In this document: one piece after another, positions 9,242 through 17,683 of the stretch
How positions within the stretch are numbered: the stretch's first letter is position 1
Layout: each line of letters begins with the position of its first letter
Source of the DNA: Myxococcus eversor
GTDB taxonomy: Bacteria; Myxococcota; Myxococcia; Myxococcales; Myxococcaceae
Assembly (NCBI RefSeq): GCF_010894455.1
Contig: NZ_JAAIXY010000003.1
Location: forward strand, 1-64,000
DNA: 64,000 bases
Direction: 5' to 3'
Made by a program: the position numbers and the translations under genes
The notes under the pieces: model-generated
Databases searched by the model: none
The model's input: the letters and a program-made list of their open reading frames with translations, nothing else
What the model was told of the DNA's origin: nothing

Positions 9242-10221
9242 GCGAGCCTCCCCTTCGTCACCGTCATGAAGGCGTCCTCGAGGTTGCGCTCCCGCGTGCC
9301 GAAGAAGCACACCGGCAAGCCCGCCGTCACCAGGACCGCCAGCAGCGCCGCGGCAGCGGCGTCCACCTGCCCCGCGCCACCACCGGCCTCCAACTCCAGC
9401 TCCACCCTCAAGGAGTCACCCTCGCGCGAGACACGCGAAACGCGCGGCTGCTCCAAGAGCAGTCGCTCCGCCCGCGCCCACGCCGCTTCCAGGCCCGCGC
9501 CCGCCGCCAGTCGCACCGTGAGCTCCACGGCGGCGACGCCCGTGCCCTGCCGGAGGATGTCCTCCACCTTGCCCGTGGCCAGCAGGCGCCCCTGCTCGAT
9601 GATGGCGCACGTGTCACAGATTTCCGCCAGCTCCGTGAGGATGTGGCTGGAGATGATGACCGCCTTGCCCTGGTCCGCCAGCGCGCGCAGCAGCTCGCGC
9701 AGCTCGATGCGGGCCCGCGGGTCCAGGCCGTCCGCCGGTTCGTCCAACAGCAACAGGCTCGGGTCGTGAAGCAGCGTGCGCCCGAGCGCCACGCGCTGCC
9801 GCATGCCCTTGGACAGCGCCGTGGTGAGCCTGTCCGCCAACGGCACCAGCCCCGTGAAGCCCATCACCGACTCCACGCGCTGGCGCCGCTTCGCGCCCGT
9901 CAGCCCATATGCGCGCGCGAAGAAGTCCAGGAACTCGAAGACGGTGACGTCGTCGTAGGTGCCATACCGGTCCGGCATGTAGCCGATGAGCGGACGCACC
10001 CGGTCCGGCGTGTCCACCAGCGAGTGGCCGCCCAGCAGCACCTCGCCCGACGTGGGCGCATCCAGCGTCGCGAGGATGCGCAGCGTGGTGCTCTTGCCCG
10101 CGCCGTTGGGACCGATGAAGCCCAGGATGCTGCCCGGCTCCAGTTGGAAGGACACGTCGTCCACCGCCCTGAGCGGGCCGTAGTCGCGCCGCAGCCCCTT
10201 CACTTCCAGCAGCGGGCTCAT
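9238..10221 (-). CDS. ABC transporter ATP-binding protein
   Basis: The 327-residue ATPase has Walker A GPNGAGKST at 37-45, the ABC signature LSKGMRQR at 136-143, Walker B LLLLDEP at 156-162 and a switch histidine in SSHILTE. The ~80 residues after the nucleotide-binding domain are a variable C-terminal extension common in ABC-2 exporters of the CcmA/GldA type. It overlaps both neighbours by 4 bp (membrane protein upstream, permease downstream). This points to a stoichiometric complex. GldA-like partners occur in gliding and exopolysaccharide systems, but that role is not shown here. Confidence 0.9.
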   Translation of the reverse strand: MSPLLEVKGLRRDYGPLRAVDDVSFQLEPGSILGFIGPNGAGKSTTLRILATLDAPTSGEVLLGGHSLVDTPDRVRPLIGYMPDRYGTYDDVTVFEFLDFFARAYGLTGAKRRQRVESVMGFTGLVPLADRLTTALSKGMRQRVALGRTLLHDPSLLLLDEPADGLDPRARIELRELLRALADQGKAVIISSHILTELAEICDTCAIIEQGRLLATGKVEDILRQGTGVAAVELTVRLAAGAGLEAAWARAERLLLEQPRVSRVSREGDSLRVELELEAGGGAGQVDAAAAALLAVLVTAGLPVCFFGTRERNLEDAFMTVTKGRLA

Positions 10222-11969
10222 GGCTTCACCTCTCCCCGGATGAAATGCACCCCGGCATCCACCTCGGCGGGAAAGCCGCTGGTCGCCATCAGCCCCGGCC
10301 CGCTCAACCGCGCGATGAAGCCATTCTCGGGAGTGTTCGCGCCAAAGGGCCCCAGGGCATTCGTCAGCCGGAGCGCGCCACCCTCCAGGCCCTGGCTCAC
10401 CGAGAAGTCCTTCACGTCTTCCGGCTCGATGGCGGTGAGCGCACCCTCCTCACCCTCCGACAAGACGGGCAGGCGCCACAGCTTCCCATCCAGCCGCAGG
10501 AACCCTTCCTCCAGCCGCGACCCCAGGGCGTTCTGGATGCGCGGCGTCTCCCCGGCGCGTTTCACCACCAGCCGCGCTCGCGAGGGGAGGACGGCCACCT
10601 CACCCCACTCGCGATACGTCCTCGTCGGAAGGAAGCCGTCGCCCACCGTGAGTCCTCCCGTCCAATCCATGTCCGCCAGCGCATCCTCATCATCAGGGGG
10701 TGGCAGGAGCACGCTGGCGGAGGGCAGACGCACCGCGTCCGGAGACAGGTTGGCGTACCAGGCGCTCAAGCCCACCGTCACCGCGCGAGAGCGCGCTCCG
10801 TCCAGCCACGTCAGGCTGTAGCGCGCGGTGTGCACGGCGAAGCCATCCACCAGCACCGACCAGAAGATGAGCGCCAGACACGTCACCACGGAGATGGCCG
10901 GCACCGCGATGAGGACCGCCACCGGCCCCCGGCGCCTGGCCAGCCACCAGGCCCCCGGGCCCACCGCCAACGCGAAGGCGGAGATGACCAGCAGGAAGCG
11001 TCCCACCGGCGTGCGGGCATTGGACAGCAAGGGCTGCGCCTCGCGCCGCTCTCCCGTCAGCGCCCCCACCCAGCGCTGCTGCGCGCCCAGGGGAGTCACC
11101 GCGCCACGCGCCGTCGGCTCGACGCTGCTGACGCCCCCGCGAATCCTCGCCTGGCACTCGAGCGCGACGCCGTCACACGTCCACACCTTTCCGAAGCCAT
11201 AGGGCATCTGCGTGGCCAGCGTCTCTGGAAGCAGCGGCAGGCGCTCACGCAAGTCCCTGGAGGGACGTGTGATGACCAGCGTTCCTCCCGACACGGCGTA
11301 GGCCTCCAGCACGGCCCACACATCCACCGGCACCGCCGTGGCCTCGTCCGTGACGACCACCATCTCGAAGCCCACGTAGGCGGCCAGCTCGCGCGGTGCG
11401 TCCCGCGCTTCGAGGAAGCGGGCGGAGAAGTACGGCTCGTCCTGCTCCCCCGTCTTCGTCAGCGTGGTGGCGGCCTCGAAGTCCGCCGCGGTCCCCACCA
11501 CCATCACCGGCTCGAAGCGGTCGGAGTCGGCATAGAGCGACTCGTTGATGGGCGCCACCCCGGGGGCGACAATCCGCACGACGACCGAGTGCCACGCCAC
11601 GGGCAGCGGCACCCACGCGACGACGCGCTGCCGGGGCCCCACCTCCACCTCGCGCACCGCGGAGCGCGTGACATCGCCGTAGGCGGGGCTGAAGGACAGG
11701 CGCACCGGGAGCGGCTGGGGCCCGCTGTTGTTCAGCACCACCTGCGTCGCCCAGTACCCGCGCTGGGGCTTCAGCGCGCCGCCGTGCAGCGTGACGCGCA
11801 GGGGGCCCGTGGTGTTGGAGTCCGCGCTGCCGCTCGCATCGCGATAGCCGTAGGGCGCCTTGGCGGCCTCCGCGGCCTCGGCGATTTCGACGGCGACGGG
11901 TGCGCTCTTGATGGGGGGTGGTGACGTGCCCAGCAAGAGCCACAGCGAGAGCATCGCGACGCTAGTCAC
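10218..11969 (-). CDS. Membrane protein, possible ABC accessory (GldG-like position)
   Basis: The 583-residue product starts at a GTG preceded by GAGG at six bases, and the start overlaps the MoxR stop by 8 bp. An N-terminal signal-like helix is followed by a large extracytoplasmic beta-rich region. A Rossmann-like stretch (residues ~130-260) resembles the GATase-like fold seen in operons of this kind. Two hydrophobic helices lie in the middle (about residues 330-390), followed by another beta-rich domain. The position next to an ABC ATPase/permease pair resembles the auxiliary GldG-type proteins. Sequence similarity to that family is not evident by eye, so the role is inferred from context only. 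Confidence 0.7.
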   Translation of the reverse strand: MTSVAMLSLWLLLGTSPPPIKSAPVAVEIAEAAEAAKAPYGYRDASGSADSNTTGPLRVTLHGGALKPQRGYWATQVVLNNSGPQPLPVRLSFSPAYGDVTRSAVREVEVGPRQRVVAWVPLPVAWHSVVVRIVAPGVAPINESLYADSDRFEPVMVVGTAADFEAATTLTKTGEQDEPYFSARFLEARDAPRELAAYVGFEMVVVTDEATAVPVDVWAVLEAYAVSGGTLVITRPSRDLRERLPLLPETLATQMPYGFGKVWTCDGVALECQARIRGGVSSVEPTARGAVTPLGAQQRWVGALTGERREAQPLLSNARTPVGRFLLVISAFALAVGPGAWWLARRRGPVAVLIAVPAISVVTCLALIFWSVLVDGFAVHTARYSLTWLDGARSRAVTVGLSAWYANLSPDAVRLPSASVLLPPPDDEDALADMDWTGGLTVGDGFLPTRTYREWGEVAVLPSRARLVVKRAGETPRIQNALGSRLEEGFLRLDGKLWRLPVLSEGEEGALTAIEPEDVKDFSVSQGLEGGALRLTNALGPFGANTPENGFIARLSGPGLMATSGFPAEVDAGVHFIRGEVKP

Positions 11970-12960
11970 GCGACACCTCGGGCACGGCCTGGAGCAGCGC
12001 GCGGACCACGTCCGGCGATGACACCTTCTCCAGGGAGGCCTCGTAGGCGAGCACCAGCCGGTGATTGAGCGCGGCGGGCGCGGCGGCCACCACGTCGTCG
12101 AAGCCCACGTTGGGCCGGCCGTTCAAGAGCGCACGCGCGCGTCCGGCGGCGGCGAGCGCGAGCGCGGCACGGGGGCTGGCGCCATAGCGCACGAAGCGGC
12201 GCACGGCATCGGGCGCGGAGGCCTGACGCGGGTCGCTGGCCTCCACCAGCCGGCCGATGAAGTCCGCCACGGGCCCGGGCAGGTGCACGCGGTCGGCGGC
12301 GGCGAACAGGCGCGCGAGGCCCTCGCCATCCAGCACGGGAGACAGCTCCGGCGGCGCGCCGCGCACGCGCGTGGTGAGCAGCGCGCGCAGCGTCTTGGCG
12401 CCCACGGGCGGCACCTGGATGCGGAAGAGGAAGCGGTCCAACTGCGCCTCGGGCAGCGGGTAGGTGCCCTCCAGCTCGATGGGGTTCTGCGTGGCCAGCA
12501 CGAAGAACGGGTCCGGCAGCGTCCGCGTGTGGCCGAGCACCGTCACCCGGCGCTCCTGCATGGCCTCCAGGAGCGCGGACTGCGTCTTGGGACTGGAGCG
12601 GTTGATTTCGTCCGCCAGCACCAGGCTCGCGAACAGCGGCCCCTCGCGGAAGACGAACTCGCGGCGCCCTTCTCCCTCCAGCACGTAGGTGCCGGTGATG
12701 TCGCCGGGCAACAGGTCCGGGGTGAACTGGATGCGACGGAAGGGCAGCGCGAGCAGCTTCGCCAGCGACTTGCACAGCTCCGTCTTCCCCAGGCCGGGCA
12801 GGCCCTCCAGCAGCACGTGCCCGCGCGCGAGCACCGCGACGACGACTTGCTCGACGACGGACTCCTGGTCCAACAGCACCGTGTTCAGGCTGTCCCTGAG
12901 CCGGGCCGCCACCTCCGCCGCCCCCTGTGCCTCGGCGGGACTGAGAAGCTCCGCTGCCAC
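11962..12960 (-). CDS. MoxR-family AAA+ ATPase
   Basis: The 332-residue protein has the MoxR signature throughout: Walker A GLPGLGKTE near residue 56, Walker B and sensor region LADEINRSSPKTQSALLEAMQE, and FVLATQNPIELEGTYPLPEAQLDRF. A C-terminal helical lid follows. A TTG at 12993 would extend it by 11 residues into the preceding gene, but GGGGAG six bases upstream of the GTG at 12960 favours that start. MoxR ATPases act as chaperones that remodel or insert metal cofactors into partner complexes containing VWA proteins. All expected partners (DUF58 and two VWA proteins) are downstream in the same operon. Confidence 0.92.
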   Translation of the reverse strand: MAAELLSPAEAQGAAEVAARLRDSLNTVLLDQESVVEQVVVAVLARGHVLLEGLPGLGKTELCKSLAKLLALPFRRIQFTPDLLPGDITGTYVLEGEGRREFVFREGPLFASLVLADEINRSSPKTQSALLEAMQERRVTVLGHTRTLPDPFFVLATQNPIELEGTYPLPEAQLDRFLFRIQVPPVGAKTLRALLTTRVRGAPPELSPVLDGEGLARLFAAADRVHLPGPVADFIGRLVEASDPRQASAPDAVRRFVRYGASPRAALALAAAGRARALLNGRPNVGFDDVVAAAPAALNHRLVLAYEASLEKVSSPDVVRALLQAVPEVSRD

Positions 12961-12979
12961 GTGTGTCTCCCCTTCCAGG

Positions 12980-14566
12980 CTACTTGCCACCAAAGTACCG
13001 CTTCACGAGGTCGCGATTGCGCGGCAACAACGGCTGCGCTCCCGGCCCCGCTGTCGCCTCACCGCGCGCGCTCGTTCCCCGCGAGCCCGCCCCTCCCGCC
13101 GCCCCCGTGTTCCGCCGAGGGTCCGCCGCCTCGAGCCCCCAGAGCTCTCCGGCCTCGCCCCCCTGTCCCTCCGGAAGCGGCTCGAACGCGAGGCGGCCAG
13201 GGTCCATCTCCGCCTCACCTCCAAACACCAGCGGGCTGGGCCCGCCGCCCTCCGTCCCCGTGCCACTGCGCGTCCCCCGACTCGCATGGCCCGTGTTCCC
13301 CTGCCCCTCGCCTTGCCCCTGTCCGGCGCCTTCGCCCTGCCCCTCACCTTGCCCCTGTCCCTCGCCCTCGCCCCGTTGCTCGCCGTCCTGCTGCCCGGGT
13401 CGGGACGCACCTTCACCGCGCTCGCCCGCGCCCTGCCGTTGACGCGGGCCCGAACGTCGCGAGCTCGCCTGCTGTCCCTGGCCCTCGCGCGGCTCGAAGC
13501 GCTGCGCGAGTGACTGCTGTCGACGCTCCAGCGACTGGCGCAGTTCCGAAATCTGGTCCGGGGAGCCCGCTGCCTGTGCGCGGGCCTGGGCCTGGGCCTG
13601 CTGCTCCTTCGAGCCCGCCGTGCCCTGCTGCTCCGACGGAGAGGTGCCCTGCGTCCCGTTCGGGTCCTGCCCCTGCTGTCCTTGTTGCCCTTCACCCGAG
13701 CGGGCCGAAGCCTGTGCCTGGGAGTCCTCGCCCTCCGGCTGGGATTCGCCGCTCGAAGCCTCCGAGGACTCCAGTCCCATGAGCGCGCGCTCCAGCGCCT
13801 CGCGCTCGCGAGACGCGGACTCGGCGCTCCCCGCCGCGCCCAGGGCTTCCTCCAAATCTCGCGCGGCCTCGGAGGCCTGGGCCAGCTCGGCGGCGGCCTC
13901 GGCGGCGCGCTCGGCGAGTCGTCGCTCCAGGGAGTCAGCGGCCTCCCAGTCACCGGAGTCGAAGCGACCGGCGGCGACCTCCTCGGCCAGCCGGCGCAGC
14001 TCGTCCTCCACCGCCTCGCCCAACGGCTCCTCCCGAGCCAGCGCCTCCGCCTGTGCCTGCACCGCCTCCACCTTCGCGGCGGCGGCGGCGTGGGGAGCGC
14101 GTGGCCCCCGGGGTGCGGGCAACGGAAGCAGGAAGCCGACGAGCAGGAACAGGAGCGCGCCCAGCACGGCGCCCACGGGGCGGCGCCACTCCACCACGGG
14201 CGGCTTCACGTCGCGGACGAGCTGATTGACGGTCAGCTCCCACTCCCCCACGGGTCGCTCCAGCCGCGTCAGGAGCAGCCCTCCCGCGTTGGCCGAGCGG
14301 TCCGCGAGCACGGCCGCCTGCTCCAGCGAGACGCCGCGCGCACGCGCCCGGAGCCACCCCCACGTCAGCCCCGCGAGGACGAACGGCGGCAGGAGCCAGA
14401 CACACGCGTCACGCAAGAGCAGCCGGGCGAGCACACAGGCCGTGACGGTGGCCCACAGGGGAACGAGGCTCGCCTGGGCCCAGGCCACGGCGTTGAGACG
14501 CCGTTGCACGCGTCGCACCGGGGCGAGCACGAGAGCCTGGAGGCGACGTTCTTCGCTGGCGGCCAT
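12980..14566 (-). CDS. Membrane protein with coiled-coil and Gly/Gln/Glu-rich region (DUF4175-like)
   Basis: The 528-residue product is the first gene of the operon. Two N-terminal helices (about 30-75), a short cytoplasmic stretch and a third helix (LGALLFLLVGFLLPLP) are followed by a long Ala/Glu-rich predicted coiled coil. Roughly 200 residues dominated by Gly, Gln, Glu and Ser come next, including GQG-type short repeats. The C-terminus ends in RDLVKRYFGGK. The arrangement is like the DUF4175 proteins found beside MoxR/DUF58/VWA genes, where a membrane anchor carries a disordered tail. The ATG at 14566 is chosen over a GTG 45 bp upstream; neither has a clear ribosome binding site. Confidence 0.7.
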   Translation of the reverse strand: MAASEERRLQALVLAPVRRVQRRLNAVAWAQASLVPLWATVTACVLARLLLRDACVWLLPPFVLAGLTWGWLRARARGVSLEQAAVLADRSANAGGLLLTRLERPVGEWELTVNQLVRDVKPPVVEWRRPVGAVLGALLFLLVGFLLPLPAPRGPRAPHAAAAAKVEAVQAQAEALAREEPLGEAVEDELRRLAEEVAAGRFDSGDWEAADSLERRLAERAAEAAAELAQASEAARDLEEALGAAGSAESASREREALERALMGLESSEASSGESQPEGEDSQAQASARSGEGQQGQQGQDPNGTQGTSPSEQQGTAGSKEQQAQAQARAQAAGSPDQISELRQSLERRQQSLAQRFEPREGQGQQASSRRSGPRQRQGAGERGEGASRPGQQDGEQRGEGEGQGQGEGQGEGAGQGQGEGQGNTGHASRGTRSGTGTEGGGPSPLVFGGEAEMDPGRLAFEPLPEGQGGEAGELWGLEAADPRRNTGAAGGAGSRGTSARGEATAGPGAQPLLPRNRDLVKRYFGGK

Positions 14567-14628
14567 GAGGGAGAGCCAGTGTCGGACACTCGGACGGCCC
14601 CTACAAGCCACGCGAAGCGGTAACCGCG

Positions 14629-14659
14629 CGCCAGGTCCCCAGGACAGCGGGACCTGGCG
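14629..14659 (-). terminator. Hairpin between metalloprotease gene and the MoxR operon
   Basis: A perfect 11-bp stem, CGCCAGGTCCC at 14629-14639 and GGGACCTGGCG at 14649-14659, has a 9-nt loop. It lies 20 bp beyond the stop of the first metalloprotease gene and just upstream of the operon start. No T-tract follows on the minus strand. Confidence 0.6.
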
Positions 14660-14679
14660 GCGGGATTCGACCGCACGGA

Positions 14680-15921
14680 TTACGGCGTGCGGCCCGGTTC
14701 CACGGTGAGGCAGGGCTCCATCTTGTCCGGGGCGACGAGGAACGGCTCCTCGCGGCTCAGGCTCCGGAGGGCCCCCAACTGGGAGTCGCCAATCGTACCG
14801 GCCCCGTCATAGACCAGGGCCAGCCAGTCGTTCTGCGACGCGGGGAACACGCTGTTCGTCGCGCCATTGCGGTCGAGGTCCCGGGCGTAGCTCGCCGCCT
14901 GGATGACGCCATTGGCATTGAAGTCGAGGTTGGCGCTCGCGTTGCCGGCGACCTGGATGTCGTTGAAGCGAAGCCCGCCGAAGCGGGCGAGGTCCGCCTC
15001 GGTGGTCGGAGCCACCGGCGTGAAGGCGGCGACCTCGTTGATGGTCGCCTCGTTGAAGGACGCAATCTGCAAGCGCGAGTAGTCGAACACGTTGGCCACG
15101 CCGCCGATGGTGAAGCCGTAGAACTGGTACTCGTAGTTCATGATGCTCAGGTAGTTGGGCTTGTAGTTGGCGTGGTCCGTGCCGCCGTGGCGCAAGCCGA
15201 TGTTGTGCCCCAGCTCGTGCATGATGGTGCCGGCCAGCTGCGCCGCCGAGCCACCGCCGATGAAGCCCAGCGTCACGACGTAGTCATGGGCGGGGATGCC
15301 TCGGGAGATGCCGCTGGAGTTGCCGCCGCTGTAGCGGTTCGCGAACAGCATGTAGTGGAAGAACGGCGCCCGGTTCGCCGCGAAGTACTTCGCCTTGATG
15401 ATGTCGAAGTCCGTCCAGACGGGGTTCAAATCCTGGTCCGCGTCCGCCGCGGCGATCTGCTGGTCCACCACCAGGTGCAGGGTGATTCCCGTGGAGCCAT
15501 CCGGGTTGCTGACCGGCGCGAGGGCGAACGCCGAGGTGACGCGGTCCCGCGTGGTCTGCGCGGGGAAGAGGCCGGGGTAGTAGTCCGCCTCCACGAAGAT
15601 GTCCTTCCTGCGCGGATTCGCTCCGAAGGCGGGCAGGTTCACTCCGTCGAGCCCGTACACCTCCGCGTAGTCGCTCAGCCGGTCACCGTCCGTGTCGGAG
15701 CTGTTGGGGTTGGTGCCCAGCGTCGCCTCCACGACGTCACAGATTCCGTCCTGGTCCGCGTCCCGGTCCGTGGCCAGACACCCGGGCGGCAGCGGCGGGG
15801 CCAGGGCCACGTCCTGACGGGCGCTCGCCGTCGGCTCTTGCTGGACCTCCGCGTCGCCACAGCCGTTCAACCCAAGGAACATCAGAGAGGCTGTCAGCAG
15901 CGTCTTCTGAAGCTGGCTCAT
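14680..15921 (-). CDS. Metzincin-type zinc metalloprotease lipoprotein (copy 1)
   Basis: The 413-residue product starts at an ATG preceded by AAGGAAG. It has a lipoprotein signal peptide with lipobox L-N-G-C21. Residues 52-80 carry two calcium-binding aspartate loops of the thrombospondin-3 type (DRDADQDGI, DTDGD). The zinc motif HELGHNIGLRH (235-245) has all three histidines and the catalytic Glu. It is followed 15 residues later by a Met-turn (SIMNY), the hallmark of metzincins. No pro-peptide cysteine switch is apparent. The product should be a cell-surface protease of an extracellularly digesting bacterium. A close paralogue lies directly upstream on the same strand, and the two share their 5' leader. 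Confidence 0.87.
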   Translation of the reverse strand: MSQLQKTLLTASLMFLGLNGCGDAEVQQEPTASARQDVALAPPLPPGCLATDRDADQDGICDVVEATLGTNPNSSDTDGDRLSDYAEVYGLDGVNLPAFGANPRRKDIFVEADYYPGLFPAQTTRDRVTSAFALAPVSNPDGSTGITLHLVVDQQIAAADADQDLNPVWTDFDIIKAKYFAANRAPFFHYMLFANRYSGGNSSGISRGIPAHDYVVTLGFIGGGSAAQLAGTIMHELGHNIGLRHGGTDHANYKPNYLSIMNYEYQFYGFTIGGVANVFDYSRLQIASFNEATINEVAAFTPVAPTTEADLARFGGLRFNDIQVAGNASANLDFNANGVIQAASYARDLDRNGATNSVFPASQNDWLALVYDGAGTIGDSQLGALRSLSREEPFLVAPDKMEPCLTVEPGRTP

Positions 15922-16094
15922 ACACTTCCTTTGTACAGCGAGGATTTGACTCACATCGGGCAGCGCATTCCGTTGCGGCGCGCAATCCCTGTCACATCCA
16001 AGGCAATCCAAAGGCCGGACAACACTGACAAATCCGTCACCGTCCGAAATCGGACAGCGCACTTCCGTCCTATTGCCAGACTTCCGCCTCGGGC

Positions 16095-16140
16095 AAAAAA
16101 GACAACAGGCCGGGCCCCCCACGAAGGAGGACCCGGCCTT
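16095..16140 (-). terminator. Intrinsic terminator of metalloprotease copy 2
   Basis: On the minus strand the inverted repeat AGGCCGGG...CCCGGCCT (16139-16132 and 16114-16107, loop 17 nt) is followed by TTGTC and a run of six T (complement of 16095-16100). It lies 31 bp after the stop codon of the upstream metalloprotease gene. This is the clearest rho-independent terminator in the window. Confidence 0.8.
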
Positions 16141-16170
16141 GGGATGTGAGGCTTCCCTTGGGGTGAGGGA

Positions 16171-17424
16171 CTACGGCATGCGGCTCACTTCCAGGGGCTG
16201 GCAGGGCTCCATCTCTTCCGGGGTGGTGAGGAACCGCTCCGCGCGGCTCAGGCTCCGGAGGAGGCCCAGGCCGGGGTCACCAATCTGCCCGCCTCCGTCA
16301 TAGAGCAGGGCCGTCCAGTCGTTCTGCGTCGCGGGGAACACGTCCGCGAAGCCGCTGCGATTGAAGTCCCGGCTGTAGGTCGCGGCGTCGAGGACACCGT
16401 TGCCATTGAAGTCGGTGTTCGTGCTCGCGTTGCCGACGACCGACACGCCGTTGAAGCGAAGCCCGCTGATGCGGGCGAGGTCCGCCTCGGTGGTGGGAGC
16501 AACGGGCGCGAAGCCGGAGCCCTCGTTGACAGCCAGCTCGTTGAAGGCGGCGACCTGCACGCGCGAGTAGTCGAGCACATTGGCCACCCCGCCGATGCTG
16601 AACCCATAGAACTGGTACTCGTAGTTCATGATGCTCAGGTAGTTGGGCTTGAAGTTGGCGTGGTCGGTGCCGCCGTGACGCAGGCCGATGTTGTGCCCCA
16701 GCTCGTGCATGATGGTGCCGGCCTGGTCCAGCGACGTGCCGCCTCCGGCGAAGCCCAGGGTCATCACGAGGTCATGGGCGGGGATGCCGCGAGAGATGCC
16801 ACTGGAGTTGCCGCCGTCGTAGCGGGTCGCAATCAGCATGTAGTGGAAGAACGGCCCCCGGCTCGCCGCGAAGTACTTGGACTTGATCTTGTCGAAGTCC
16901 GTCCAGACGGGGTTCAGGTCCGCGTCCGCGTCCGCCGCGGCGATCTGCTGGTCCACCACCAGGTGCAACGTGACGCCCGTCGTACCGTCCGGGTTGCTGA
17001 CCGGCGCGTTGGCGAACGCCGTGATGACACGGTTCAACGTGGCCTGGGTGGGGCGGAGGCCGGGGTAGTAGTCCATCTCCACGAAGATGTCCTTCTTGCG
17101 CGCGTTCGCCCCGAGGGTGGCCAGGTCAATCCCGCCGAAGCCGAACGACTCCGCGTAGTCGCTCAGCCGGTCCCCGTCCGTGTCGGTGCTGTTGGGATTG
17201 GTGCCCAGAAGCATCTCGACGATGTCGCAGATGCCGTCCTTGTCCGTGTCCAGCGAGGAGAGCAGGCATCCCACCGGGAGCGGCAGGGGCACGGCGTCCG
17301 CGGTCGCCAGCTCCTGGGCCATGGTGGCCGCCGTCTCGGCCTCCGGCATCTCGGCGACACCACAACCACTGCCCCCCAGGAACATCAGGGACGCTGACAA
17401 CAGACTTTTCTGAAGCAGGTTCAT
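16171..17424 (-). CDS. Metzincin-type zinc metalloprotease lipoprotein (copy 2)
   Basis: The 417-residue paralogue of the downstream protein matches it over its whole length except for small substitutions and loops. Features retained are the lipobox (GSGC at about residue 21), two aspartate-rich calcium loops (DTDKDG, DTDGD), the zinc motif HELGHNIGLRH and the Met-turn SIMNY. The start is the ATG at 17424, preceded by AAAGGAAG as in copy 1; about 45 bp of leader is also recognisably shared. The two genes therefore come from a fairly recent tandem duplication that included regulatory sequence. A proper terminator separates them, so they are probably transcribed independently. Confidence 0.87.
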   Translation of the reverse strand: MNLLQKSLLSASLMFLGGSGCGVAEMPEAETAATMAQELATADAVPLPLPVGCLLSSLDTDKDGICDIVEMLLGTNPNSTDTDGDRLSDYAESFGFGGIDLATLGANARKKDIFVEMDYYPGLRPTQATLNRVITAFANAPVSNPDGTTGVTLHLVVDQQIAAADADADLNPVWTDFDKIKSKYFAASRGPFFHYMLIATRYDGGNSSGISRGIPAHDLVMTLGFAGGGTSLDQAGTIMHELGHNIGLRHGGTDHANFKPNYLSIMNYEYQFYGFSIGGVANVLDYSRVQVAAFNELAVNEGSGFAPVAPTTEADLARISGLRFNGVSVVGNASTNTDFNGNGVLDAATYSRDFNRSGFADVFPATQNDWTALLYDGGGQIGDPGLGLLRSLSRAERFLTTPEEMEPCQPLEVSRMP

Positions 17425-17683
17425 ACGCTTCCTTTGTGCTGCGAGGAGTTGCATCACGTCGCGCAACGCCCTTCATACGATTTTCGTAGATTTTTCGATT
17501 TACCAATTTCACCACTCCAGACCAATCCTTGCATCTTGGGACGATAGGAATTGAGCAGGTGCGAACGAACCCACTCAGTGCCTTGAATTGAACGAGGGCC
17601 GGCCCCCTGGGGAGGATTTACCCTGGGACCCTCCCGCTGTCGGAATGCGGCGCATCGCGCGGCGTCCACGGAGCGGGGGAAGC

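Noticed and set aside
13300..13700. Tandem-repeat-like DNA that might suggest a CRISPR or minisatellite
   Set aside because: The units are irregular and in frame with the Gly/Gln/Glu-rich tail of a membrane protein. There are no unique spacers of constant length.
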